From Gammaproteobacteria bacterium (GTDB lineage Bacteria > Pseudomonadota > Gammaproteobacteria > Methylococcales > Methylomonadaceae): DNA of 64,000 nt. Position 1 is the first letter of the stretch; each line of letters opens with the position of its first letter. A program made the position numbers and the translations under genes. Location of the stretch: assembly GCA_018830325.1 (NCBI GenBank), contig JAHJSQ010000025.1, positions 1 through 64,000 of the forward strand, in the 5' to 3' direction. Of the stretch, positions 53,466 to 61,763 are shown piece after piece. The notes beneath the pieces are model-generated. The model was given only the letters and a program-made list of their open reading frames with translations, had not been told where the DNA came from and ran no database searches.

Positions 53466-55910
53466 ATGACACGAAGACCGGCTTTTCCGCTGTTATTGGC
53501 GATTGCGGCCACTTCGTCCGGTTCTTTGGCCTATGAAGTGCTGTTGATGCGCTTGTTTTCGATCGTACAATGGCATCATTTTGCTTATTTGATCATCAGT
53601 TTGGCCTTGCTCGGATACGGCGTGAGTGGTGTGTTTTTGGCATTCAATCGGGAGCGTTTGATCGGTGTCTACGGGTTGGCTGTCACGATCAATCTGCTGT
53701 TATTCGGCATGGCCGCGCCTGCTTGTTTTCTAATCGCGCAACAAATCCCGTTTAACCCGGCCGAACTGTTATGGGCGACAGAACAGCTTGGCTATTTAAG
53801 CGGTCTGTATTTATTACTGTCATTGCCGTTTTTTTTCGCCGCGAATGTGATTGGTTTGTCTTTTTTTCGCTATCGCCGCGATGTCTCGTCGATTTATGCG
53901 GCCGATTTATGCGGAGCGGGCATCGGTAGCCTGAGCATCATTGCCTTGTTGTTCGTCTTATTCCCGGAAAAAATATTGCCGGTCATCGGCGGTTTGAGCA
54001 TTGTTGCCAGTTTGTTAGTGCAGCGTTTGTTTTTCCGGCGCTGGCGAGTCGGGGTGAGGTTTACCGTCGGTGCGGCTACCGTGGCCGCAATCTTCGTACT
54101 GGCCTTGCAGAACTGGACTCTAAACATCTCGCCTTATAAAGGCTTGAGCCAGCAATTGAGAATTCCGGGAACTAAAGTCGTCGAGAATTATTCCAGCCCG
54201 CTGGGTCTTTTAAGCGTCATCGAAAGCACGCAAATGCCGCTACGCCATGCGCCCGGATTGAGTCTGAATGCCGATGCCGAACCGCCCGAGCAATTGGGCA
54301 TCTTTACCGATGCCGACAATTTGTCGGCGATCACGCGTTATGACGGAAACCCCGATAATCTGGCTTATTTGGATCAAAGCACATCGGCCTTGCCTTATCA
54401 TTTGCAAGACCTCGGAGAAGTGTTGATTTTGGGGGCGGGAACCGGTAGCGATGTGTTGCAGGCACTTTATCACAAGATACCGGCTATCGATGCGGTCGAG
54501 TTGAACCCGCAAACGATCGCTTTAATCAAGGATAAACATGCCGATTTCGCCGGCCATATTTACAGCGATCCTCGGGTTCGGTTGCATACCGCCGAAGCAC
54601 GTGGTTTTGTAGCGACTTCGCGTGATCGCTATGACTTGATCAATCTTTCACTGCTCGACGCATTTGGCGCTTCGTCAGCCGGGCTTTATGCGCTGGCGGA
54701 AACCTATCTGTATACTGAGCAAGCGCTTAAGGCTTATTTGGAACATTTGACGCCGGGCGGTTATCTGAGCATGACGCGCTGGATCAAGATACCGCCGCGC
54801 GACACGCTTAAATTAATCGCGACCGCCAGTGCTGCCTTAAAAACGTTGGGTAGCGAACACCCTGAACGAAGCATCGTGTTGATTCGCAGTTGGCAAACCG
54901 CGACGATGCTGATCAAAAACGGGACGTTTTCCGAAGCGGAGTTGGCCGCTTTACGGAGATTTCGCGATGAACGAGGTTTCGATGCCGATTATTATCCGGG
55001 GGTTGCCGAGACTGAAGTCAATCGCTTCAATATTTTACAGGAGCCGTATTATTATCAAGCGGCAACGGCATTGCTAGGCGAGGAGCGCGAAGCGTTTATA
55101 GCCGATTACAAATTCAATATCAAACCTGCCACCGACGATCGGCCGTATTTCTTTCATTTTTTCAAATGGCGGACCTTACCTGAAATCTGGTCGCTGCTGG
55201 GCCAAGGCGGCATGTCCTTATTGGAAAGCGGCTATTTATTATTGATTGTCGGTTTAGCGCATGCGGTCGCTGTCAGTTTTTTGTTGATCATCGTGCCGCT
55301 TTGGTTTTGGAAGCGCAAACTGGGTATCGAAACCGGCTCTGCGATGCATTGGCGTATCTTCTTTTATTTTTCATGTCTCGGTTTGGCTTTTCTGTTCGTA
55401 GAAATTGCGTTTATTCAAAAATTTATCCTGATTCTGCACCATCCGCTGTATGCCATTACCGTTGTGGTCAGTACCTTTCTGTTGAGCGCCGGGATCGGTA
55501 GCCGTTTTTCCAAAAAACTGTCCGACAAGAATAACCGGTTATGGATTGCCATGCCGATTGCCGCAATCGTGTTGTTAAGCGCTGCTTATATCTTGGAGTT
55601 TCAATTCATTACCGGCTTTTTATTGCAACGTAGCGAATTCAGTAAGGTACTCGGTTCGATAGCCTTGATCGTACCGCTAGGATTTTTCATGGGCATGCCG
55701 TTTCCGATGGGCATGGCGAGCCTTGGGCGTAGCGTTCCGGCATTGATTCCTTGGGCTTGGGGCGTAAACGGCTGTGCTTCGGTTATAAGTGCGATATTAG
55801 CGGCGCTGATAGCGACCGAGTTCGGCTTTACCGTCTTGGTGTTTTCGGCATTGTGGCTCTATGCGTTGGCGGCGTTGAGTTTTCCTGCCGCTGAGAACAG
55901 AGTTCGTTGA
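53466..55910 (+). CDS. Membrane-anchored spermidine synthase-like protein
   Basis: 814 residues. The N-terminal third has about eight transmembrane helices (LAYEVLLMRLFSIVQWHHFA opens it), the middle (about 280-480) carries a SpeE-like methyltransferase fold with EVLILGAGTGSDVLQALYHK, AVELNPQTIALIK, and the last third has about six more helices (PLGFFMGMPFPMGMASLG). The SpeE-fold proteins bind decarboxylated or whole S-adenosylmethionine. The exact substrate is not known. It follows the isoaspartyl methyltransferase gene at once, and the pairing suggests a shared methyl-transfer pathway. Confidence 0.85.
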   Translation: MTRRPAFPLLLAIAATSSGSLAYEVLLMRLFSIVQWHHFAYLIISLALLGYGVSGVFLAFNRERLIGVYGLAVTINLLLFGMAAPACFLIAQQIPFNPAELLWATEQLGYLSGLYLLLSLPFFFAANVIGLSFFRYRRDVSSIYAADLCGAGIGSLSIIALLFVLFPEKILPVIGGLSIVASLLVQRLFFRRWRVGVRFTVGAATVAAIFVLALQNWTLNISPYKGLSQQLRIPGTKVVENYSSPLGLLSVIESTQMPLRHAPGLSLNADAEPPEQLGIFTDADNLSAITRYDGNPDNLAYLDQSTSALPYHLQDLGEVLILGAGTGSDVLQALYHKIPAIDAVELNPQTIALIKDKHADFAGHIYSDPRVRLHTAEARGFVATSRDRYDLINLSLLDAFGASSAGLYALAETYLYTEQALKAYLEHLTPGGYLSMTRWIKIPPRDTLKLIATASAALKTLGSEHPERSIVLIRSWQTATMLIKNGTFSEAELAALRRFRDERGFDADYYPGVAETEVNRFNILQEPYYYQAATALLGEEREAFIADYKFNIKPATDDRPYFFHFFKWRTLPEIWSLLGQGGMSLLESGYLLLIVGLAHAVAVSFLLIIVPLWFWKRKLGIETGSAMHWRIFFYFSCLGLAFLFVEIAFIQKFILILHHPLYAITVVVSTFLLSAGIGSRFSKKLSDKNNRLWIAMPIAAIVLLSAAYILEFQFITGFLLQRSEFSKVLGSIALIVPLGFFMGMPFPMGMASLGRSVPALIPWAWGVNGCASVISAILAALIATEFGFTVLVFSALWLYALAALSFPAAENRVR

Positions 55911-55911
55911 T

Positions 55912-56970
55912 TCAGAATAGATCCATTTGAATCGGGCCGGATTTAAAACGGGAACAATCGAGTGCCGGCATGCCGGAATCGAGTCCGAGTCTGCGCGTAG
56001 CAATGCGAAAGCGTTGCGCTATTAGATCGGCATAGACGCCTTCTCCGCGTAGCCGGGTACCGAAACGCGGATCGTTAGCGCGCCCGCTTCGGCAGTCTCG
56101 AATACGATTGATTACATGCTTGGCTTGATTTGGAACGTGCGTATTTAGCCATTCTTCGAATAATTCCGACACTTCAAGCGGTAGCCGGATCAGGATATAT
56201 TCGGCGGATTGCGCGCCGGCTTCGGCAGCGATTTTGAGAATGCTTTCCAATTCCGAATCGGTGAGTACCGGAATCACCGGGGCGAGCATGATATTGACCG
56301 GTATTTTATTCTCATGTAGCCGTGTAATGGTTTGCAGTCGGCGCTGTGGCGAACTTGCTCTAGGCTCGAGTGTTCGGGAAAGTTCGGGTTTTAATGTGGT
56401 GAGCGAAAGATTAACCTGAACTAAATTGCTTTCGGCCATCGGCGCTAATAAATCAATGTCGCGTTCAATCATGGCTGATTTGGTCGTAATCGTGCATGGA
56501 TGGCGGAATTCGCTCAATACTTCGAGTATTTCCCGGGTGATGTGGTATCGGCGTTCGATGGGTTGATAAGGGTCGGTGTTGGCGCCTAAGGCTATCGGCG
56601 TACAGCGATATTTGCGGCTTTGAAGTTCTTTGCGCAATAATTCTGCGGCTTCGGGTTTTGCCGTGAGTTTGGTTTCGAAATCCAGACCCGGCGACAAGCC
56701 CAAATAAGCATGAGTCGGGCGAGCGAAACAGTAAATGCAGCCGTGTTCGCAGCCTCGATACGGGTTGAGTGATTGTTCGAAAGGAATGTCGGGCGATTGG
56801 TTACGGCTGATGATTGTTCTTGCGGTTTCCAGCGAAACTTCAGTGTGTAGCGGGGGTTCGTCGTCGAAATTATTCCAACCATCGTCAAACGCCTCACGGC
56901 TTTCTAGGTTATAACGGCCGTTAGGGTTGCCGGCCGCGCCTCGGCCTTTATGCGGAGGGATGGAAATCAT
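55912..56970 (-). CDS. Radical SAM protein, PA0069 family
   Basis: 352 residues. The radical-SAM 4Fe-4S motif is C-x3-C-x2-C in RGCEHGCIYCFARP (Cys74, 78 and 81). NPYRGCEHGCIYCFARPTHA, GANTDPYQPIERRYHITREI and STAEYILIRLP-like AEYILIRLPLEVSELFEEWL are typical. The family is related to the spore photoproduct lyase fold, but its reaction is unknown. It is convergent with the spermidine synthase-like gene and starts 72 bases from the following gene region on the minus strand. Confidence 0.88.
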   Translation of the reverse strand: MISIPPHKGRGAAGNPNGRYNLESREAFDDGWNNFDDEPPLHTEVSLETARTIISRNQSPDIPFEQSLNPYRGCEHGCIYCFARPTHAYLGLSPGLDFETKLTAKPEAAELLRKELQSRKYRCTPIALGANTDPYQPIERRYHITREILEVLSEFRHPCTITTKSAMIERDIDLLAPMAESNLVQVNLSLTTLKPELSRTLEPRASSPQRRLQTITRLHENKIPVNIMLAPVIPVLTDSELESILKIAAEAGAQSAEYILIRLPLEVSELFEEWLNTHVPNQAKHVINRIRDCRSGRANDPRFGTRLRGEGVYADLIAQRFRIATRRLGLDSGMPALDCSRFKSGPIQMDLF

Positions 56971-56996
56971 TGGTTGAGTTGGGTTTTAGTTTGAAA

Positions 56997-57017
56997 TCGC
57001 GGCCATGCCGGCCGCGA
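56997..57017 (-). terminator. Hairpin after the Met/His-rich gene
   Basis: On the minus strand TCGCGGCC and GGCCGCGA are exact 8-bp arms around five bases, followed by TTTCAAAC. It lies 26 bases past the stop of the Met/His-rich gene and before the radical SAM gene start, so it probably ends that transcript. Confidence 0.6.
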
Positions 57018-57042
57018 CTTGAAAACGATCTTGAGATCGGTT

Positions 57043-57477
57043 TTACATTTTATGGCCTTTCATCATTTTATGCATTTTCATCATTTGCATATGATGTTGT
57101 TCCATTAGTTTTAATTGTTCGTCTTTAAGCTTTTGTTGTTTGGCGGGGTCTTTCTCGGCCAGAATTTTATTCGTTAGCCCATGCAATTTCAGTTGGTATT
57201 CTTGTTTCATTTTTAAATGTTCGCGCATTTTTTCATGATCCATACCGCCCATGTCACCCATGCCTCCCATTTTTCCATGGTCCATCTCGCCTTTTCCTTG
57301 CATCTTGCCGTGATCCATTTTTCCTTGGCCCATTCCTTCCATTTTCCCTTTGCCGCCCATGTCATGATCCATTTTCATTTCATGTTTCGGTTTTGCAGGC
57401 GTGTCTTCCGCTGCAACGGATACTTGGGTTAATGCGGATAATGCAATGATTGAAGCTAAGCTGATTATTTTTTTCAT
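57043..57477 (-). CDS. Secreted Met/His/Lys-rich protein, possible copper binder
   Basis: 144 residues. The signal peptide ends QVSVAA near 23. The mature part contains 22 Met and 11 His, mostly in repeats of the type GKMDHGKM and GGMGDMGGMDHEKM, followed by an amphipathic helix (MREHLKMKQEYQLKLHGLTN) and a Met/His tail (HHMQMMKMHKMMKGHKM). There are no Cys residues. Met- and His-rich periplasmic stretches bind copper(I) or silver in known chaperones such as CusF and CopA/CopC families, and a copper role would suit a methanotroph. This is inference; no conserved fold is visible. Confidence 0.75.
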   Translation of the reverse strand: MKKIISLASIIALSALTQVSVAAEDTPAKPKHEMKMDHDMGGKGKMEGMGQGKMDHGKMQGKGEMDHGKMGGMGDMGGMDHEKMREHLKMKQEYQLKLHGLTNKILAEKDPAKQQKLKDEQLKLMEQHHMQMMKMHKMMKGHKM

Positions 57478-57904
57478 CGGGATTTTCCTCGGTTTTGTGA
57501 TTATTTTTGGTGTTCACATTCAAAACTGGAAACATTCCTCGAACAAAGCATAGCCAATTCGAAAATACGCCAAGTTTAAATGGAACGCTGATAAATCCTG
57601 ACATAAAAATTCGCGAATCGCTAGCGATAATAATGCCCGCGTTAAGAACTGTCCGGTTTAATCATTTAGGCGCATCGTTTGTCGGGCGATTAAAAATGCT
57701 AAACTCGTAATCGAGAAAATGATTCGATCGTTAATTTATACCTTTCGCACTTCAAATTTCGGCAGTGCTTGAGGAGGCACCGGGGTGTGCGACAAAGGCT
57801 TTGCCAGCATGGAGCTGGCATAGAGCCTACAGGGATGTATTCACGGCGTCCTTTGACGGACACCCCGGTGCCGAATTTTGATCTACGGGGTATAGGAGGC
57901 AATC
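57478..57904. other. Intergenic region with MITE A6
   Basis: 427 bases between the Met/His-rich gene and the divergent NSS symporter gene. The first 260 bases are AT-rich and may hold the Met/His-rich gene's promoter; MITE A6 occupies 57737-57894. Confidence 0.5.
57737..57894 (-). mobile_element. MITE family A, copy A6, abutting a ribosome-binding site
   Basis: 158 bp with ends TATACCTTTCGCACTTCAAA and TTTTGATCTACGGGGTATA. It is the inverted form, with GGAGCTGGCATAGAGCCTAC and the core GTATTCACGGCGTCC. Its right end is followed at once by GGAGG and, ten bases after the end, the ATG of the symporter gene. Any native promoter of that gene would be upstream of or inside the element. Confidence 0.78.
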
Positions 57905-59428
57905 ATGGCGCGTGAAAGGTGGAACTCGCAGCTTGGTTTTTTGATGGCCGCGGTCGGTTCGGCGATCGGATTAGGTAATATCTGGCGGTTTAGTTATCTG
58001 GCTTACCAACACGGCGGCGGGGCTTTCCTGATTCCTTATTTGACGGCGTTACTAACGGCCGGCATTCCGCTGTTGATACTGGAAAACGGCATCGGTCATG
58101 AGCGCGTCGGTTCCGCGCCGTTGGCTTATCATAAAATAAGCCCACGCTGGGAATGGCTCGGCTGGTGGTCGGTGATTTTCGTCATGTTCGGTATCGAGCT
58201 CTACTATTCGGCGATTATCTCGTGGTGTTTGAATTATTTTGCGCTCTCGTTCGATTTGGCTTGGGGAGACGATCCTAACGCCTATTTTTTCAAGCATTTT
58301 TTACGAGTAAGCGATAGTCCTTTTCGATTAGGAGAAATTCGAACGCCTATTTTATTCGGTCTTATCCTTACATGGCTCGCGATTTGGTTAGTGGTTTACC
58401 GTGGAATCCAAAAAGGCATCGAGCTGGCCAATAAAATCATGATGCCTGTTTTATTGTTACTGACCGTTGTCTTAGTGGCTTGGTCTCTTCAATTGGACGG
58501 AGCGTGGCATGGCATTCAAGTGTATATCACGCCGGATTTTTCCAAGCTCAACGATCCGCAAGTCTGGATCGATGCCTACAGCCAGATTTTTTTCACGCTG
58601 AGCCTCGGTTTCGGAATCATGATCGCTTATGCCAGTTATTTGCCGGATAAAACCGACATCACTCGAAATGCGGTGTTGATTGCATTGATCAATAGCGCGT
58701 ATTCGTTGCTAACCGGTTTCGGCGTGTTCGCGGTGTTAGGCTTCATGGCGCAAAGCGAAGGCAAGGAAATTGCCGATGTGGTGACGCAAAGCATCGGTTT
58801 GGCGTTTGTCGCTTATCCGAAAGCCATCGGTCTAATGCCGGGCGGTAATCTGTTCGGTGCGTTATTTTTCTTAAGTTTGACAGTCGCCGGATTATCATCG
58901 GCGGTATCGATCGTCGAGGCTTTCGTTTCGGCGGTAATCGATAAATTCAATTTCGATCGTAAATTGCTGGTGACCTTCGTTAGCGTATTCGGTTGTCTCG
59001 GCAGCATCGTGTTCACAACGCAAAGCGGTTTACTTTGGCTGGATATCGTCGATCGTTTTATCACCCATTACGGCTTGGTCACGGTCGGTATTTTGGAATG
59101 CATCGTGATCGGTTGGGCTTTCGACTTGTTCAAGTTGCGCCAGCATATCAACCGGATATCCAGTTTGAAATTAGGAATGGGCTGGATATTGTTAATCAAA
59201 GTATTCGTTCCGTTGATGCTCGGCATCATCTTTTTCGGCGACATTTACAACGAACTGCAAAGGCCCTACGGCGGTTACAGTTGGGCGGCCTTAATTCTAA
59301 TCGGAAGGGATTGGTTGATTCTGACTTTGATCGCGGCCTTTATCGTTGCCGGCAGACCTTGGCGAAGCGATCGCCCGAGTAAACCGGGGCGATCGATCAA
59401 GAGCAGAGTGGGGCCGAGTGCCTCATAG
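57905..59428 (+). CDS. Neurotransmitter:sodium symporter (NSS) family transporter
   Basis: 507 residues, LeuT fold, about eleven transmembrane helices. The unwound TM1 region reads AVGSAIGLGNIWRFSYLAYQ + HGGGAFLIPY and TM6 has FFTLSLGFGIMIAYASYLPD, the sodium and substrate site segments of the family. It should import an amino acid or related solute with sodium. The substrate cannot be read from sequence. Start is ATG 57905 with GGAGG from 57895, directly next to MITE A6. No partner gene is visible. Confidence 0.93.
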   Translation: MARERWNSQLGFLMAAVGSAIGLGNIWRFSYLAYQHGGGAFLIPYLTALLTAGIPLLILENGIGHERVGSAPLAYHKISPRWEWLGWWSVIFVMFGIELYYSAIISWCLNYFALSFDLAWGDDPNAYFFKHFLRVSDSPFRLGEIRTPILFGLILTWLAIWLVVYRGIQKGIELANKIMMPVLLLLTVVLVAWSLQLDGAWHGIQVYITPDFSKLNDPQVWIDAYSQIFFTLSLGFGIMIAYASYLPDKTDITRNAVLIALINSAYSLLTGFGVFAVLGFMAQSEGKEIADVVTQSIGLAFVAYPKAIGLMPGGNLFGALFFLSLTVAGLSSAVSIVEAFVSAVIDKFNFDRKLLVTFVSVFGCLGSIVFTTQSGLLWLDIVDRFITHYGLVTVGILECIVIGWAFDLFKLRQHINRISSLKLGMGWILLIKVFVPLMLGIIFFGDIYNELQRPYGGYSWAALILIGRDWLILTLIAAFIVAGRPWRSDRPSKPGRSIKSRVGPSAS

Positions 59429-59495
59429 CCGCGCCTTGGCTATCGAAGCCATTGACGGTCAAATCGGTGAAGAGGGTATTTTGGCTGGTACTTGT

Positions 59496-59750
59496 TTATG
59501 AGGTCAACAACGGGTCTAATCGGCTTTGTTGCTCCAGCGCGTACAAATCGTCGAAACCGCCGACATGGAAATCGCCGATATAGATTTGCGGTACCGTTCT
59601 GCGCTTGGTTTTCTGCATCATTTCCTGTCGTAAGCCGGGTTCGGAGTCGACATTGACTTCGTTGTAAACCGCGCCTTTTTTGTCGAGTAGGCGTTTGGCC
59701 ATTGTGCAGTAAGGACAGAAATTCGAGGTATAAATAATGATATTCGACAT
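59496..59750 (-). CDS. grxC: Glutaredoxin 3
   Basis: 84 residues, one thioredoxin-fold domain. The dithiol active site is CPYC at 12-15 (SNFCPYCTMAKRLL). The glutathione-binding TVPQIYIG segment and GGFDDLYALE follow. It reduces disulphides and glutathione adducts with glutathione, supporting ribonucleotide reductase. It stands 33 bases from the aldolase-family gene on the same strand. Confidence 0.95.
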   Translation of the reverse strand: MSNIIIYTSNFCPYCTMAKRLLDKKGAVYNEVNVDSEPGLRQEMMQKTKRRTVPQIYIGDFHVGGFDDLYALEQQSRLDPLLTS

Positions 59751-59783
59751 AATATTAATAGTTTCTAATATAGCCTAGTTATT

Positions 59784-60434
59784 CTACTGTTTATCGATTG
59801 TGTCTTCAATGCGTAATGCATCGCCCAGTGCTTTTATCAATAGCCATGCCGCGTGTTCGATCGAATCGCCGAAGGCGACGATGCCGTCTTGATGGCCGAG
59901 CATACTGAATATCTGTCTATCGTCGAGTCGTCCGGATTGAAAGAGTTCGGCGACGGCCCGGGCCATTTGCGGAGTTCCGTAAGCGGCATCGGACGGTGTA
60001 TGGGGGAGGGCGAGTTCGGCGGTTTTTTGCCAAATTTCGGGGCTATGAATATGAATGACCGATCGAATCGAGGCGTCTTGACTATAAACGCAGGCATGAG
60101 TAATCGCTTCCGAAGACGGCTTGGACAGGCCTTTCGATTGAAGAAAATAGCGCTCGATATCGGTATTCCATACTTCACAGTAATGCTCGCGGCTCAATTC
60201 TGGGATATGGCCGGTTTGCGTTCCGCTGATGATAAACGCATTGCTATTGAGATCCGGCTTCAAACTGATGTTGCCGTATCCGAGCCCGCCGTAACGCGGG
60301 GGATCTCTGCCAATCAAGCCGAGTTTGAATAAGATCGAACGCCATGCGTTGAGAGAGCTTAAGGAAATTACTTGATCGATAGGCTGGTTTTGATGATCGA
60401 AGCGAAATTTAATGACGCCTTCTTGTTCTTGCAT
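59784..60434 (-). CDS. Class II aldolase/adducin family protein
   Basis: 216 residues from ATG 60434, which starts MQEQEGVIKF; a TTG at 60476 would add 14 residues. The family's zinc-binding residues are in YGGLGYGNISLKPD, SGTQTGH and VIHIHSPEIW, with a third His in MLGHQDGIVAFG. Members include L-fuculose-phosphate aldolase and methylthioribulose-phosphate dehydratase (mtnB); the substrate here is not settled, and sequence is divergent from classic MtnB. It lies between grxC and bfr on the minus strand. Confidence 0.8.
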   Translation of the reverse strand: MQEQEGVIKFRFDHQNQPIDQVISLSSLNAWRSILFKLGLIGRDPPRYGGLGYGNISLKPDLNSNAFIISGTQTGHIPELSREHYCEVWNTDIERYFLQSKGLSKPSSEAITHACVYSQDASIRSVIHIHSPEIWQKTAELALPHTPSDAAYGTPQMARAVAELFQSGRLDDRQIFSMLGHQDGIVAFGDSIEHAAWLLIKALGDALRIEDTIDKQ

Positions 60435-60524
60435 AAATGATGGCGATTTACGAGGGAAGGGAGGCGCTAAAGCCAATCGGCTTGGCAGTGTGCTTGATAA
60501 GAGGTCGGTTTCGTTGAATACGAA

Positions 60525-60544
60525 GGCGCTGCCGAAGCAGCGCC
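60525..60544 (-). terminator. GC-rich hairpin after bfr
   Basis: On the minus strand GGCGCTGC and GCAGCGCC form a perfect 8-bp stem with a tetraloop, nine bases past the bfr stop, followed by TTCGTATTC. A likely intrinsic terminator, although without a long T-run. Confidence 0.6.
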
Positions 60545-60552
60545 TGATAGAG

Positions 60553-61017
60553 TTACATCTGCGATTGCAGATAATTTTGCAGGCCGATTTTGCCGATCAA
60601 TTCCAGTTGCGTTTCCAGCCAATCGAGATGATCTTCCTCGCTGTCGAGAATATGCTCAAAAATTTCTCTGGAGACAAAGTCTTTTACCGTTTCGCAATAA
60701 GCGATCGCTTCTCTGAGAACCGGAATCGCTTGTTGTTCGAGTTTTAAATCGCAAGCCAGCATTTCTTCGGGGTTTTCACCAACCAATAATTTACCGAGGT
60801 TTTGAAGATTTGGTAGGCCTTCGAGAAACAGTATTCTTTCGATCACTAGATCGGCGTGCTTCATTTCATCGATCGATTCGTGATATTCCTTCTCGTTGAG
60901 TTTGGCAAACCCCCAGTTTTTATACATCCTGGCATGCAAAAAATATTGATTGATCGCGGTGAGTTCGTTTTCCAAAACTTGGTTAAGGTATTCGATGACT
61001 TTTGCGTCTCCTTTCAT
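60553..61017 (-). CDS. bfr: Bacterioferritin
   Basis: 154 residues from ATG 61017, close to the usual bacterioferritin length. It stores iron as ferric mineral in a 24-subunit haem-containing shell. Ferroxidase ligands are visible at Glu18 ([10 protein letters not shown]), Glu51 and His54, with Met52, the haem ligand, in SIDEMKHAD. Bacterioferritin length and fold are conserved to the end ([20 protein letters not shown]). A GGAG ribosome site lies before the ATG and a Fur-box-like site overlaps the region just upstream (61027-61045). It is 247 bases from bfd, whose product releases its iron. Confidence 0.96.
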   Translation of the reverse strand: MKGDAKVIEYLNQVLENELTAINQYFLHARMYKNWGFAKLNEKEYHESIDEMKHADLVIERILFLEGLPNLQNLGKLLVGENPEEMLACDLKLEQQAIPVLREAIAYCETVKDFVSREIFEHILDSEEDHLDWLETQLELIGKIGLQNYLQSQM

Positions 61018-61026
61018 GGCGGCTCC

Positions 61027-61045
61027 GATAATGATAATGAGATGG
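61027..61045 (-). promoter_or_regulatory. Fur-box-like site upstream of bfr
   Basis: The plus-strand sequence GATAATGATAATGAGATGG matches the first 12 bases of the Fur consensus GATAATGATAATCATTATC exactly. It is 10-28 bases upstream of the bfr ATG, so Fur binding would overlap the ribosome-binding and leader region. The second half-site is poor. Confidence 0.6.
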
Positions 61046-61208
61046 TCGATGTTCGGCAAAGACTTATGCAGCGTCTATTGGTCTTTGACGAGATATGGAA
61101 TTCAATAGGTTCTGAATAATACAATATTTTATAAATTCTGCACATTCAAAAAAATGGTGCTGTACTGGCGTGATGGTTCCAAGGCTTCAAGAAATTTAAG
61201 CAAAAAAA

Positions 61209-61245
61209 CGGGCAAACCGACGGAGGTCAAGCATCGGTTTGCCCG
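61209..61245 (-). terminator. Strong intrinsic terminator after bfd
   Basis: On the minus strand CGGGCAAACCGA and TCGGTTTGCCCG pair over 12 bp around a 13-base loop, followed by seven T residues. It ends the bfd transcript before bfr. Confidence 0.9.
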
Positions 61246-61263
61246 GTAACAGCAAGTAATCAA

Positions 61264-61461
61264 TTAGGCGAAAGCAGCTTGCGGCATCAACTGATGTTCG
61301 GCATGGCTTTCGTCGAGAATTTGTTTGACGTGGCGGCTGCATTTGCCGCATACACTGCCGACGCCTAAACACTGATTTAGGTGTTTGCGTGAACAGTGGC
61401 CGTTTTCAATAGCGGATTTGATTTGCTTATCGGTAACCGCCTTACAGACACAAACATACAT
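61264..61461 (-). CDS. bfd: Bacterioferritin-associated ferredoxin
   Basis: 65 residues, the 2Fe-2S ferredoxin that reduces bacterioferritin iron for release. Cluster Cys residues are Cys4 and Cys6 in YVCVCK and Cys38 and Cys41 in SVCGKCSRH. Length and sequence are typical of Bfd. It lies upstream of bfr on the same strand, separated by a terminator, and carries its own Fur-box-like site at 61493-61511. Confidence 0.94.
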   Translation of the reverse strand: MYVCVCKAVTDKQIKSAIENGHCSRKHLNQCLGVGSVCGKCSRHVKQILDESHAEHQLMPQAAFA

Positions 61462-61492
61462 GAGTCATGCTCCAATAAATGTTGGTTATGTA

Positions 61493-61511
61493 AATAATAA
61501 CAATTCTCATT
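61493..61511 (-). promoter_or_regulatory. Fur-box-like site upstream of bfd
   Basis: The 19 bases AATAATAACAATTCTCATT match the Fur consensus GATAATGATAATCATTATC at most positions, and lie 32-50 bases upstream of the bfd ATG. Iron-replete Fur would repress bfd, as in other proteobacteria where Bfd is made under iron starvation. Confidence 0.6.
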
Positions 61512-61611
61512 AGAATGTAAAGCAGTTTTTTATAATTTGAGCAATTGATCGCAAATAGAGGGATGAGGGGAAAGATGAAAGAGGGTAACTATTTAGTCCC
61601 CCGGAAATTAT

Positions 61612-61709
61612 CGTTCCCACGCTCTGCGTGGGAACGCCTGAGTACCGCTCCAGCGCTACGAGACGCTAGAGCGTCTCGGTCTTCATTCCCACGCCAGAGC
61701 GTGGGAACG
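61612..61709. repeat. Three-hairpin palindromic repeat D, copy 2
   Basis: CGTTCCCACGCTCTGCGTGG, TACCGCTCCAGCG, GAGACGCTAGAGCGTCTCGG and CCCACGCCAGAGCGTGGG + AACG match the plan of 49108-49205, with the two inner hairpins exchanged because the element is inverted. The 302-base gap 61462-61763 around it holds no gene. Confidence 0.72.
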
Positions 61710-61763
61710 ATAGGGGGGTGAATAATTACGAAAGAGGAAAGGTGTACGGTGGCTTTTTGGTGT

